Source of the DNA: Pseudomonas sp. ATCC 13867
GTDB taxonomy: Bacteria > Pseudomonadota > Gammaproteobacteria > Pseudomonadales > Pseudomonadaceae
Length of the DNA stretch: 64,000 bases
Reading direction: 5' to 3'
Assembly: GCF_000349845.1 (NCBI RefSeq)
Contig: NC_020829.1
Location: forward strand, 4,471,001 to 4,535,000
Each line of letters opens with the position of its first letter. Positions within the stretch are counted from its first letter, which is position 1. The notes under the pieces are model-generated. The model made no database searches. It was not told where the DNA came from and was given only the letters and a program-made list of their open reading frames with translations. Below, piece after piece: positions 46,114 through 54,714 of the stretch. A program made the translations under genes and the position numbers.

Positions 46114-47613
46114 GTGAATCGAAGAATCAAAGACGATGTCGAACTGACGTTCGCCATGGGGCCGAAAGAGAAGCCGCATCACCTCAAGCGCTCCCTCAAG
46201 CCCCGACACCTGAATATGATCGCCATCGGCGGCTCCATCGGTACCGGCCTGTTCGTTGCTTCCGGCAGCACCATTGCCACCGCGGGCCCCGGCGGCGCCC
46301 TGATGGCCTACGCGCTGATCGGCCTGATGGTGTTCTTCCTCATGACCAGCCTGGGCGAGCTGGCGGCGTACATTCCCGATTCCGGCTCGTTCTGCACCTA
46401 TGGCAGCCGCTTCATCGACGATGGCTTCGGCTTCGCGATGGGCTGGAACTACTGGTACAACTGGGCGGTGACCATCGCCGCGGAACTGGTGGCCGCGCAG
46501 CTGGTGATGAAATTCTGGTTCCCCGACGTGCCCGGTATCTACTGGAGCGTGGTGTTCCTGGGCGTCATGTTCATGCTGAATTTCTTCTCGGTGAAAGGCT
46601 TCGGCGAGAGCGAGTTCTGGTTCGCGCTGATCAAGGTGGTGGCCGTGGTGATCTTCATCGGCATTGGCCTGGCAAGCATCATCGGCATCATGCACGGCAT
46701 CGACAGCCCCGGATTCAGCAACTTCACCACCGGTGACGCGCCCTTCGCCGGCGGCCTGCAGGCAATGATCGGGGTGGCGATGATCGCCGGCTTCTCCTTC
46801 CAGGGCACCGAGCTGATCGGCGTCGCCGCGGGCGAGTCGGAGAACCCGCAGAAATCCATTCCCATCGCCATCCGCCAGGTGTTCTGGCGAATCCTGATGT
46901 TCTACATCCTGTCGATCTTCGTGATCGGCATGCTGATCCCCTACACCGATCCGAACCTGCTCAAGACCGACAGCAGCGACATCAGCACCTCGCCCTTCAC
47001 CCTGCTGTTCGAGCGCGCGGGCCTGGCCGCCGCGGCGGGCGTGATGAACGCGGTAATCCTCTCGGCGATCCTCTCGGCCGGCAACTCGGGCATGTACGCC
47101 TCGACCCGGATGCTCTACACCATGGCCCTGCACGGCAAGGCGCCACGGGTATTCAACCAGGTGTCCGTCAGCGGGGTGCCGCGCTACGCGTTGCTGGCCA
47201 CCACCTTCGTCGGCGCGCTGTGCTTCCTCACCAGCTTCATCGGCGACAAGACCGTCTACACCTGGCTGCTCAACGCCTCGGGCATGTGCGGCTTCATCGT
47301 CTGGCTGGGCATCGCCGTGTCGCACTACCGCTTCCGCAAGGCCTTCGTCCTGCAGGGCGGCGACTTGAACAGCCTGCCCTACCGCGCCAAATGGTTCCCC
47401 TTCGGTCCGCTGTTCGCCTTCACCCTCTGCCTGATCATCACCCTGGGACAGAACTACCAGGCGTTCGTCGGCGAGCACGTGGACTGGGCCGGGCTGGTCG
47501 CCACCTACATCACCATCCCGCTGTTCCTCACGATCTGGCTGGGCTACCGCTTCAAGAACGGCACGCGTTTCATCCGCTACGAAGACATGGATATCCGCTC
47601 CAGCCGCGAATGA
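46114..47613 (+). CDS. amino-acid permease, LysP-like
   Basis: A 499-residue APC-superfamily permease with 12 predicted helices. It has LKPRHLNMIAIGGSIGTGLFVASGSTIATAGPGG at the N-terminus, GFSFQGTELIGVAAGESENPQKSIPIAI (about 225-252) and GNSGMYASTRMLYTMAL. The pattern, with SIGTGLF and FQGTE, is that of lysine-specific permease LysP. I chose GTG 46114 because GAGGA lies six bases upstream; ATG 46156 would still leave a full transporter. Confidence 0.87.
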   Translation: MNRRIKDDVELTFAMGPKEKPHHLKRSLKPRHLNMIAIGGSIGTGLFVASGSTIATAGPGGALMAYALIGLMVFFLMTSLGELAAYIPDSGSFCTYGSRFIDDGFGFAMGWNYWYNWAVTIAAELVAAQLVMKFWFPDVPGIYWSVVFLGVMFMLNFFSVKGFGESEFWFALIKVVAVVIFIGIGLASIIGIMHGIDSPGFSNFTTGDAPFAGGLQAMIGVAMIAGFSFQGTELIGVAAGESENPQKSIPIAIRQVFWRILMFYILSIFVIGMLIPYTDPNLLKTDSSDISTSPFTLLFERAGLAAAAGVMNAVILSAILSAGNSGMYASTRMLYTMALHGKAPRVFNQVSVSGVPRYALLATTFVGALCFLTSFIGDKTVYTWLLNASGMCGFIVWLGIAVSHYRFRKAFVLQGGDLNSLPYRAKWFPFGPLFAFTLCLIITLGQNYQAFVGEHVDWAGLVATYITIPLFLTIWLGYRFKNGTRFIRYEDMDIRSSRE

Positions 47614-47662
47614 TCCGACATGCCGGCTTGCCCAAGTCCCAGGACTTGGGCAGAATGCGCCC

Positions 47663-47866
47663 CGTCCTAGGGGAGTAGTCTCCCGCGAGCGCCCAGCTCG
47701 CCCGGTACGCGTCAACACACTTGGTCCGCAGATCATGGCGCGTGCGACCCAAGCCTGCATCGTTCAGGCCCGGGTTTGACAAGACCTATGACACGAGCAA
47801 CCTGACCCGGGGCGGGCAGGTGGCGCGTGTCATGGTGCTGAGTCGACCCGCCCCCTTAGGAAGCCT
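47663..47866 (+). promoter_or_regulatory. yybP-ykoY-like manganese riboswitch
   Basis: The leader of a UPF0016 Mn exporter gene carries the conserved 5' element AGGGGAGTAG (47669-47678) and the downstream TTGACAAGACCTATGACA (47777-47794) of the yybP-ykoY class, joined by GC-rich stems. GGGGCGGG (47809-47816) can pair with CCCGCCCC (47847-47854), right next to the Shine-Dalgarno AGGAAG, which suggests translational control. Exporter genes of this family are standard targets of this riboswitch. Confidence 0.85.
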
Positions 47867-47867
47867 G

Positions 47868-48449
47868 ATGGAATCCCTCTTCGTCCCAACCCTGATCGTT
47901 GCCCTCGCGGAAATCGGCGACAAGACGCAACTGCTCGCGCTCGTCCTCGCCGCGCGTTTCCGCAAGCCCTGGCCGATCATCGCCGGGATCATCGCCGCCA
48001 CCCTGGCCAACCACTTCGCCGCCGGCGCCATCGGCAGCTGGGTTGCCAGCTTCTTCTCGGAAACCACGCTGAGCTGGGTGCTGGCCGTGTCCTTCCTGGC
48101 GGTCGCCGCCTGGACCCTGATCCCGGACAAACTGGATGACGACGAAGAGGGCGCGCTGAAGAAATTCGGTCCGTTCCTCACCACCCTGATCGCCTTCTTC
48201 CTTGCCGAGATGGGCGACAAGACCCAGGTCGCCACCGTGATGCTGGCCGCGCAGTACCCGCACTTCTGGCTGGTGGTCATCGGCACCACGCTGGGCATGC
48301 TGATCGCCAACGTGCCGGTGGTACTGGCCGGCAACTTCGCCGCCGAACGCCTGCCGCTGAACCTGATCCGCCGCCTGGCCGCCGCCGCCTTCGCCGTCCT
48401 CGGCCTGGCCGCCGTGTGGCATGCGCTGAAGCTTGGCGGAGTGTTCTAA
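47868..48449 (+). CDS. UPF0016/GDT1-family manganese exporter
   Basis: A 193-residue inner-membrane protein with six helices in two repeats. Each repeat carries the family motif: EIGDKTQL at 15-22 and EMGDKTQV at 114-121. UPF0016 proteins (MneA, Mnx, TMEM165) export Mn2+ or exchange it for protons. The first 60 residues fit the family start, so ATG 47868, close behind AGGAAG, is secure. The upstream leader is a yybP-ykoY-type riboswitch, which would raise expression when Mn2+ is high. Confidence 0.92.
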   Translation: MESLFVPTLIVALAEIGDKTQLLALVLAARFRKPWPIIAGIIAATLANHFAAGAIGSWVASFFSETTLSWVLAVSFLAVAAWTLIPDKLDDDEEGALKKFGPFLTTLIAFFLAEMGDKTQVATVMLAAQYPHFWLVVIGTTLGMLIANVPVVLAGNFAAERLPLNLIRRLAAAAFAVLGLAAVWHALKLGGVF

Positions 48450-48545
48450 CCCGAGCCCCCGCTGGGATCTGGCGCGCCGGCCAATGCCCGTGCACGGCAT
48501 CCGGGACACAGTGGTGCGCCATCGTCCCAGCACCCAGGAAGCGCC

Positions 48546-48989
48546 ATGTCGGAGAAGGATCTCAAGAAGCTCGCCCGCCAGCACATCGACCTCACGTGGA
48601 ACAAGGGTCACCTGGCGCTGGCCGAGCAGTTGCACAGTCCGGACTTCATCTACAAGAGCGCCTTCACCGCGCAGCCGCTGAACAACGCCGGCTACCGCCG
48701 GCTGGTGGAGGAGATCCGCTCGGCCATGCCGGACCTGGAAGTGGTGGTGGAGGAATGCATCCGCGAAGGCAGCAAGGTATTCACCTGGAGCACTTTGCTG
48801 GGCAGCATCTCCCGCCCCGCCTTCGGTTATCCGGCCAGCGAGAAGATCCTCAGCCTGTCGGCGATGGGCTTCTGGGTATTCAGCAGTACCGGGGAAATCC
48901 TCGAGCTGTGCACCATGTTCGACATGGAGAGCTTCCGCGCGCAGATGGGGCTGCAGAACCGTCCCTTTGCCGAGAAGGCACTGCCCTGA
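48546..48989 (+). CDS. SnoaL-like/ester cyclase-family protein
   Basis: A 147-residue SnoaL-like (NTF2-fold) protein. The start LKKLARQHIDLTWNKGHLALAEQLHSPDFIYKS and the later MPDLEVVVEECIREGSKVFTWSTLLG match the polyketide-cyclase or ester-cyclase family. The fold binds small hydrophobic molecules; the function is unknown. It stands alone between the Mn exporter gene and a terminator. Confidence 0.75.
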   Translation: MSEKDLKKLARQHIDLTWNKGHLALAEQLHSPDFIYKSAFTAQPLNNAGYRRLVEEIRSAMPDLEVVVEECIREGSKVFTWSTLLGSISRPAFGYPASEKILSLSAMGFWVFSSTGEILELCTMFDMESFRAQMGLQNRPFAEKALP

Positions 48990-48994
48990 CATGA

Positions 48995-49021
48995 AAACGC
49001 CCGGCATTTGCCGGGCTTTTG
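48995..49021 (+). terminator. intrinsic terminator after the SnoaL-like gene
   Basis: GCCCGGCA TT TGCCGGGC followed by TTTT, nine bases past the stop. Confidence 0.93.
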
Positions 49022-49033
49022 CATTTGCGCTGT

Positions 49034-49106
49034 CGTAGGGAGCGAGCTTGCTCGCGAACAGAGGCCGCTCGGTGCCGTGCGGTTCGCGAGCAAGCTCGCT
49101 CCTACG
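49034..49106. repeat. REP pair (REPIN), copy 9
   Basis: CGTAGGGAGCGAGCTTGCTC (one extra G) and its inverse complement ending CTCGCTCCTACG, with about 26 bases between. Confidence 0.93.
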
Positions 49107-49111
49107 GGGCG

Positions 49112-50095
49112 TTACAGATAGTCGTTGGCATGGAACCAGGCGATCGCCCGTTCCAGCGTGTCCTCCAGCGGTACCTGGGCCTCGAAGCGCAGTTCTTCGC
49201 GCGCCTTGCGCCCATCGAGGAACTGCCCGCCGGCCATTACCTCGATCGCCGTATCATCCAGCAGCGGCATCTTGCCGGTCAGTCGGTAACGCCAGCGCCC
49301 GAGGGTCGCCAGGGCCCGTGCCCGGTGCAACGGCATCGGCGTGGGTGCCGGCTTGCCGAGCAGGCGGGCGACGGTGGCAGTCAGCTCGCCCATCTCGATG
49401 TTGTGCCCGGTGAGCAGGTAACGCTCGCCAACCCGGCCGTGCTCCAGCGCCAGCAGCAGGCCACGACCGGCCTCGGCGGCGTCGATGACGTTGCGCCGGC
49501 CCGGCACGTAGTGAAGCATCTCGTCATGTCCGATGGCGGTGATCAGGCGCCCGGTGGTGGGGCCGATGTCGAGTTCGCCCAACACCATGCCGGGAATCCC
49601 GATCACCACGGGCAAGCCGCCACGCGCCTGCTCGCGGGCCTGCTCGTCGAGCGCCCACTTGCACATCACGTAGGCGCTCTTGCCGGTGGGCAGTCCTTCG
49701 TAGAACAGCCCCTCGTGCCCCGGCAGCCCCTGCGGGTGAGGCGGCATGGCGAAGGCCGAACCGACGTAGAGGATGCGCGGCACCTTCGCCTGCAGGCAGG
49801 CCGCGTAGAAATGATTGGTCTGGTCCAGGGCGCTGGCCACTTCCTCCTGCCAGCGACGCGGCCGCACCGGGTAGTAGCCGGCGCTGAAGATCACTGCGTC
49901 CAGGCCACTCAGCGCGCGGGCCATGCCCTGGTGATCGAAGAGTTCGGCCACCCGGTACTCCGGCTCGAGATAAGCCAGGCGCTGGATCTGTGACGACGGC
50001 CGGTGGATCAGCACCAGCTGGTGTCCCGCGGCCTTGATGGCCCGGGCGGCATGATGGCCCAGGAGCCCTGTGGCTCCGAGTACAGCAATTTTCAC
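49112..50095 (-). CDS. NAD-dependent epimerase/dehydratase-family protein
   Basis: A 327-residue extended short-chain dehydrogenase. The start KIAVLGATGLLGHHAARAIKAAGH is the NAD(P)-binding motif, YVGSAFAMP supplies the Ser region, and SAYVMCKWALDE has the catalytic Tyr-x3-Lys. DihydroFlavonol-reductase-like members act on ketones or sugars; the substrate is unknown. It starts with GTG at 50095 behind AGGGAG. The M48 peptidase gene lies 59 bases upstream on the same strand. Confidence 0.83.
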   Translation of the reverse strand: MKIAVLGATGLLGHHAARAIKAAGHQLVLIHRPSSQIQRLAYLEPEYRVAELFDHQGMARALSGLDAVIFSAGYYPVRPRRWQEEVASALDQTNHFYAACLQAKVPRILYVGSAFAMPPHPQGLPGHEGLFYEGLPTGKSAYVMCKWALDEQAREQARGGLPVVIGIPGMVLGELDIGPTTGRLITAIGHDEMLHYVPGRRNVIDAAEAGRGLLLALEHGRVGERYLLTGHNIEMGELTATVARLLGKPAPTPMPLHRARALATLGRWRYRLTGKMPLLDDTAIEVMAGGQFLDGRKAREELRFEAQVPLEDTLERAIAWFHANDYL

Positions 50096-50154
50096 GGGCG
50101 CTCCCTGTTCACGTTGCACAGCGGCGCTACCACGCGCCGCGCCTGGCGGGCCAC

Positions 50155-50976
50155 TCAGCGGCCTTTGGCTTGCTCGTACAGTGGCATCACCTTCGGAATG
50201 GCTGCCTGCAGGTTGGCCATCCGGGTGCTGTCGGCCGGGTGGGTACTGAGGATTTCCGGCGGCGCGTCGCCACCGGCCGCCTGCCCCATCTTCTGCCACA
50301 GCGTCATTGCGGCGTTGGGGTTATAGCCGGCGCGAGCGGCCAGTTCCAGGCCGATCAGGTCGGCTTCGTTCTCGTTCTGCCGGCTGTTGGGCAGGGTCAG
50401 GCTGTATTCGACGACCTGGTGGGCCAGGTCGACGCTGCCCTGGCCCAGGCCCAGCAAGGCACCGCCGATACCCAGGCCCATCTGCTCGGCATAGGCGCGG
50501 GACATGGCCTCGCGGCCATGCTCGCGCAGGGCGTGGGCGATCTCGTGGCCCATCACCGCGGCGAGCTCGTCATCGGTCAGCTTCAGCTTATCGATCAGCC
50601 CGGTGTAGACGATGATCTTGCCACCGGGGCCGCAGTTGGCGTTGAGCTCGTCACTCTTGATCACGTTGACTTCCCACTGCCAGGACGGCGCATCCGGCCG
50701 GAAGGCCCCGGTCTGCGGAATCAGTCGGCTGGCGATGGCCTTCACGCGCTTGGCATCGCTGCTGCTGGCGTCCAGCTTGCCGGCCTTCGACGCTTCGCCG
50801 AGGGTCTGCTGGTAGGACTGGGCGTACATCTGGTCAACCTGCGCGCTGGACAGCATGCTGAACATATTCTGCTTGCGATCGACGCCGACGACGCCGCCGC
50901 TGGTGGTGTTCACCTGCTGGCAAGCGCTCAGCAGCAGGGCCGCGGCCAGGCCGGCGACACGGAAAAGACTGGGCAT
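50155..50976 (-). CDS. M48-family metalloprotease lipoprotein
   Basis: A 273-residue lipoprotein protease. The lipobox is LLLSAC (Cys about residue 19), and the zinc motif HEIAHAL lies near residue 143 with the third ligand Glu in NENEADLIGLELAARAGYNP. This matches the YggG/LoiP class of envelope zinc proteases that degrade misfolded outer-membrane proteins. AGGAG precedes the ATG at 50976. It is upstream of the epimerase gene. Confidence 0.9.
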   Translation of the reverse strand: MPSLFRVAGLAAALLLSACQQVNTTSGGVVGVDRKQNMFSMLSSAQVDQMYAQSYQQTLGEASKAGKLDASSSDAKRVKAIASRLIPQTGAFRPDAPSWQWEVNVIKSDELNANCGPGGKIIVYTGLIDKLKLTDDELAAVMGHEIAHALREHGREAMSRAYAEQMGLGIGGALLGLGQGSVDLAHQVVEYSLTLPNSRQNENEADLIGLELAARAGYNPNAAMTLWQKMGQAAGGDAPPEILSTHPADSTRMANLQAAIPKVMPLYEQAKGR

Positions 50977-51167
50977 GCTGTTCTCCTGAAACCGTGCAAT
51001 CTCCCAAGGACAGCGCGCATGGTAGGCCGGCCCCCGGTGGCCGGCAACCACCCTGCAACAGGCGGTGCATACCCGCGTTACAACCCATTACAACGCCCGG
51101 CTAAGGAATCCGCCCGGTCCTGCCGATAAGAAGGGACACGCAGGCTCTGGAGCACTCGGGTACCCGT

Positions 51168-53303
51168 ATGAAATTCAAGTCGATCCAGTTTTCCGTGGTG
51201 GCGCTGGCCGGAGCCAGTGTCCTGGCGGTGGTCGCGGCCCTGGTGCTGTACGCGCTGTTCGCCGGGGCCCGGACCCAGACCCTGGTGCAGGAGCGCACCC
51301 AGGCGCTGCTCGAACAGGTGATCAACGAACGCCTGGAGGCCCTGGCGCGCGGCCAGGTCAGCCAGATCCAGCGCGAACTGGAGTACCCGCTGACCGTCGC
51401 CAAGGGCCTGGCCAACACCAACGCCCTGATGGGCAAGGTCGACGCCAGCGGCGCCCCGGCGCTGGGCATCGGCCGCGCGGAGATGTCCGGCCTGCTGCGC
51501 CAGACCGTGGAGCAGAATCCCAAGCTGCTCGACGCCTTCGCCGGCTGGGAGCCCGATGCCTTCGCCGGCAACGACAGCGAGCATGCCGGCCAGCCGGGCT
51601 ACGACGCCAGCGGCCGCTTCATGCCCTGGTGGTACCGCAAGAGCGACGGCAGCCTGACCGTCGAGGCGATGGGCGACACCCTGGAAAGCCAGAAGATGCA
51701 GCCCACCGGCGTCCGCGAGGGCGAGTACTACCTGTGCCCGAAGGAGAAGCGCCAGCCCTGCATCATCGATCCGGCCCCCTACGAAATGGGCGGCAGGATG
51801 GTGCTGATGTCATCCTTCAACGCACCGATCCTGGTCGATGGCCAGTTCAAGGGGGCGGTGGGCGTCGACCTGTCGCTGGACTTCATCCAGACCCTGCTCA
51901 AGAACGCCGACAGCCACCTCTACGACGGCGCCGGGGAGATGGCACTGATTTCCAGCAACGGACGCCTGGTCGCCTACACCCGGGACGCCGGCAAGCTCGG
52001 CGAACCGGCCAGCAGCGTGCTGGACGCCGATGTCCTCGCCCAGTTGTCCAGGCTCCCCCTGGACCAACCGCTGTCGCGGCTCGATGCGCAACACGGCCAG
52101 ATTGAACTCTTCCTGCCGTTCACCATCGCCGATACCGGCGCGCGCTGGACGCTGGTCATGCAACTGCCGCAGGAGGCCGTGCTGGGCGATCTGAACACGC
52201 TGCAGGCGGACCTGAAGTCCCAGCGCGACGGCGACACCCTCGGCATGACCCTGGTGGGTCTGCTGATCGCCGCCATCGGCCTGGCGGTGATCTGGCTGGT
52301 CGGCCACGGCATTGCCCGCCCGCTGCGCCAACTGGTCGGCATGCTCGACGACATCGCCCAGGGCGAAGGCGACCTGACCTGCCGCCTGTCCAGCGACCGC
52401 GCCGACGAGCTGGGCTCCATCGCCCAGGGCTTCAACACTTTCCTCGGCAAGCTGCAGGGCATGATCGGCCAGGTGGTGTCCTCGGTGCAGCGCGTCAGCG
52501 ATTCCTCCGAGCACACCGCCGACATCGCCATCCGCACCAACCAGGGTGTGCAGCAACAACTGGCGGAAATCGAACTGGTGGCCACCGCCGTCCACGAAAT
52601 GACCGCCACCGCCCAGGACGTGGCGCGCAACGCCACCCATGCGGCGGAAGCGGCCCACCACGCCGACCAGGCCGCGCATCACGGCAAACGCATCGTCGAG
52701 AGCAGCTCGACGGCGATCCAGGCGCTGGCCAGCGAGATCGGCCGCGCGGTGGGCGTGGTCCAGACCCTGGCCCGCGACAGCGAGAACATCAATGCGATCC
52801 TGGTAGCCATCCGCGGCATCGCCGAGCAGACCAACCTGCTGGCGCTCAACGCCGCCATCGAAGCGGCCCGCGCCGGCGAACAGGGACGCGGCTTCGCGGT
52901 GGTCGCCGACGAGGTGCGCAACCTGGCGCAGAAGACCCAGCAGGCCACCGAGGAAATCCAGTCGATGATCCAGCAGTTGCAGCATGGCACCCGTGAAGTG
53001 GTGCAGGTGATGCAGCAGAGCCAGGAGAAGACCGACGACAGCGTGCGCCACGCCAGCGAGGCGGCCCAGGCGCTGGAGTCGATCACCCAGGCGGTGTCGG
53101 TGATCAACGACATGAACACCCAGATCGCCAGCGCCGCCGAGGAACAGAGCGCGGTGGCCGAGGACATCAACCGCAACGTCAGCAACATCGGCATGGTCGC
53201 CAACCAGGTGGCCGGCGGCGCCGACGAGGCCTCCCAGGCCAGCGCCGAACTGACCAAGCTGGCCGAGCAGCAGCGCCGGTTGGTGAATCAGTTCAAGGTA
53301 TAA
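51168..53303 (+). CDS. methyl-accepting chemotaxis protein with dCache sensor
   Basis: A 711-residue chemoreceptor. Order: TM1 (about 9-32), a large periplasmic dCache-type sensor (about 35-340), TM2 (about 350-372), HAMP, then the cytoplasmic signalling hairpin whose tip [20 protein letters not shown] starts at residue 551. There is no C-terminal CheR-tethering pentapeptide; it ends RRLVNQFKV. The ligand is unknown. The ribosome site is weak (TGGAG some 17 bases before the ATG). No other chemotaxis gene is adjacent. Confidence 0.92.
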   Translation: MKFKSIQFSVVALAGASVLAVVAALVLYALFAGARTQTLVQERTQALLEQVINERLEALARGQVSQIQRELEYPLTVAKGLANTNALMGKVDASGAPALGIGRAEMSGLLRQTVEQNPKLLDAFAGWEPDAFAGNDSEHAGQPGYDASGRFMPWWYRKSDGSLTVEAMGDTLESQKMQPTGVREGEYYLCPKEKRQPCIIDPAPYEMGGRMVLMSSFNAPILVDGQFKGAVGVDLSLDFIQTLLKNADSHLYDGAGEMALISSNGRLVAYTRDAGKLGEPASSVLDADVLAQLSRLPLDQPLSRLDAQHGQIELFLPFTIADTGARWTLVMQLPQEAVLGDLNTLQADLKSQRDGDTLGMTLVGLLIAAIGLAVIWLVGHGIARPLRQLVGMLDDIAQGEGDLTCRLSSDRADELGSIAQGFNTFLGKLQGMIGQVVSSVQRVSDSSEHTADIAIRTNQGVQQQLAEIELVATAVHEMTATAQDVARNATHAAEAAHHADQAAHHGKRIVESSSTAIQALASEIGRAVGVVQTLARDSENINAILVAIRGIAEQTNLLALNAAIEAARAGEQGRGFAVVADEVRNLAQKTQQATEEIQSMIQQLQHGTREVVQVMQQSQEKTDDSVRHASEAAQALESITQAVSVINDMNTQIASAAEEQSAVAEDINRNVSNIGMVANQVAGGADEASQASAELTKLAEQQRRLVNQFKV

Positions 53304-53322
53304 AACGAACGGCACAGGAGCC

Positions 53323-53350
53323 CTGTAGGAGCGAGCTTGCTCGCGAACCG
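53323..53350 (+). repeat. single REP, copy 10
   Basis: CTGTAGGAGCGAGCTTGCTC GCGAACC with no facing partner; a composite repeat (S2) begins right after. Confidence 0.9.
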
Positions 53351-53367
53351 CCCCGCTGCGGAACCTC

Positions 53368-53460
53368 CGCTCACCCCAACCCTCTCACTCAGGGAGAGGG
53401 GCCGTCCGTGCCGGCGGACGCCAAGGTCTCATCCTGCACCTGCTCCTCTGGGTGCGGAAA
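53368..53460. repeat. composite intergenic repeat, copy S2
   Basis: CTCACCCCAACCCTCTCACT CAGGGAGAGGGG, then a spacer with CCGTGCCGG and TCTCATCCTGCACCTG, and a degenerate second hairpin. Its parts follow the same order as the complement of S3. Confidence 0.8.
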
Positions 53461-53477
53461 ACCTCAGACACCGCGCA

Positions 53478-54089
53478 TCAAGCGGGCGTCAGGCACTCCG
53501 GCCCGTTGCAGGCCGGGTCGTTGACGAAGTGCGCCAGCGCCTGCTCGCGCAGCCGCGCCTGGGGTAATTGCAGCAACTCCCGCAGCCGCGCAGCGTCGGT
53601 CTCGTTCGACAGCCACTGGGCCTGCTCCGCCGCATCGAGGATCAGCGGCCGGCGCATGTCCCCGGCCGCCTGGGTCAGCATCGCCACGCTGTAGTAGGTG
53701 TGGCCTTCCACCGGGTACGCCTCCCACACTCCCGCGAAGCAGATCAACCCGCCACCGGAGATCCAGTGCGGCCGCTTGCGCACGCCGCGCCACTCGTAGA
53801 AGCCGTTGGCCGGCAGCAGGCAGCGGCGCTGGGCGAAAGCATCGCGGAACATCGGCTGCTCGGCGATGGTTTCGGCGCGGGCATGGGCCGGAGTCCGCGA
53901 CAGGTCCTTCAGCCAGGCCGGCGTCAGGCCCCAGCGCGCCAGGTCGGCGCGACGCGCACCGCCTTCCTCGCGCAGCATCAGCACGCGGGCGCCGGGGGCA
54001 AGATTCCACTGTGGCTGCAGGTCGGCCGGGAAGCCGGCGCTCTCGGCCAGCTCGCGGTTCCAGCGAAACAGGGCGTAGCGGCTGGTCAT
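53478..54089 (-). CDS. SRAP-family protein lacking the catalytic cysteine
   Basis: A 203-residue SRAP (HMCES/YedK) family protein. True members use Cys2 to form a covalent link to abasic sites in single-stranded DNA. Here the N-terminus is MTSRYALF instead of MCGR-type, so Cys2 is Thr. The usual Asn of the NARxET motif is His69 (PAHARAET), and the usual His of H-D-R-x-P is Asp144 (DMRRP). Only the Glu of GFYEW (Glu99) is kept. There is no upstream in-frame Met-Cys. It is probably a divergent paralog with a different or lost chemistry. It lies 36 bases downstream of a DUF2007 gene. Confidence 0.82.
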   Translation of the reverse strand: MTSRYALFRWNRELAESAGFPADLQPQWNLAPGARVLMLREEGGARRADLARWGLTPAWLKDLSRTPAHARAETIAEQPMFRDAFAQRRCLLPANGFYEWRGVRKRPHWISGGGLICFAGVWEAYPVEGHTYYSVAMLTQAAGDMRRPLILDAAEQAQWLSNETDAARLRELLQLPQARLREQALAHFVNDPACNGPECLTPA

Positions 54090-54125
54090 GGGCGAAAAGC
54101 GTTCATGGGGAGAAAGACCGGACCC

Positions 54126-54392
54126 TCAGCAAAGCAGGACGCCGGGGCCAGCTTCGTTGTCGTCGGCGGGCCCCGGCAGGGGTTGCGCGGCATTGTACGC
54201 GGCGATCAGTTCCCGCGCCCGTTCGGCCACGTCGTCCTCCACCCACAGGTGCAACAGCCCCATGCCCGGCAGTTCGCCGATGCCACCGACCAGGTGGCGT
54301 CCGCCCAGGTGCGACGAAATGCCCTCGTTGGCCAGCATGCCGGCCAACAACTCGGCTTCGATCAGGTCGGCAGGTTCGTAGATTCGCTGCAT
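54126..54392 (-). CDS. DUF2007-family small protein
   Basis: An 88-residue protein: MQRIYEPADLIEAELLAGMLANEGI...HLVGGIGELPGMGLLHLWVEDDVAERARELIAAY is the DUF2007 pattern (PF09413, a putative PII-like signal-transducing fold). The tail is acidic and short. The start ATG overlaps the stop of the CPXCG gene as ATGA, so it is translationally coupled. The function is unknown. Confidence 0.85.
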   Translation of the reverse strand: MQRIYEPADLIEAELLAGMLANEGISSHLGGRHLVGGIGELPGMGLLHLWVEDDVAERARELIAAYNAAQPLPGPADDNEAGPGVLLC

Positions 54393-54574
54393 CAGTCGTC
54401 CTCGCGCTGGACTTCCAGGGACCACTCCACACCGTCGGTGCGCAGTTGGAACAGGATCGGCCGGCAACACACCGGACAATCTTCATAGTAGCGCTGGTCG
54501 CCCCCGGACAGGTCGAGTACGGCCTCCGCCGGTTCGCCGCAATAGGGACAGGAATAGTCCTGACGTTCGAGCAT
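54392..54574 (-). CDS. CPXCG-motif zinc-ribbon protein
   Basis: A 60-residue protein with two cysteine pairs: SCPYCGEP (8-15) and DCPVCCRPI (32-40), which form a zinc ribbon; the family is named for the Cys-Pro-x-Cys-Gly motif. The rest is acidic. The function is unknown. It is the first gene of a CPXCG-DUF2007-SRAP set and is coupled to DUF2007 by an ATGA overlap. Confidence 0.87.
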   Translation of the reverse strand: MLERQDYSCPYCGEPAEAVLDLSGGDQRYYEDCPVCCRPILFQLRTDGVEWSLEVQREDD

Positions 54575-54599
54575 CGCTGGTTCCCCTGTGACTTCCGTT

Positions 54600-54605
54600 T
54601 ATAAT
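54600..54605 (+). promoter_or_regulatory. candidate -10 box for the acyltransferase gene
   Basis: A perfect TATAAT at 54600-54605, 110 bases before the acyltransferase start; no clear -35. Confidence 0.45.
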
Positions 54606-54714
54606 CGCGCGGTCTTTCAGGGAGCCCAGTCCGACCCATCGGTCCCCTGGGAACCCTCCGGGCCGTCTACTTCGCGGCCCGGCCCGTGATACCCCTAAAA
54701 AATTCATAGAGAGC

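Noticed and set aside
47629..47652. TGCCCAAGTCC/GGACTTGGGCA inverted repeat as terminator of the permease gene
   Set aside because: The stem is strong but no T-run follows; it could be a terminator or part of the riboswitch leader, so I do not call it.
46099..47760. A 553-residue minus-strand frame opposite the permease gene
   Set aside because: It is antisense to a clear 12-helix permease, rich in His, Gln, Asp and Gly, with no motifs; a typical high-GC shadow frame.
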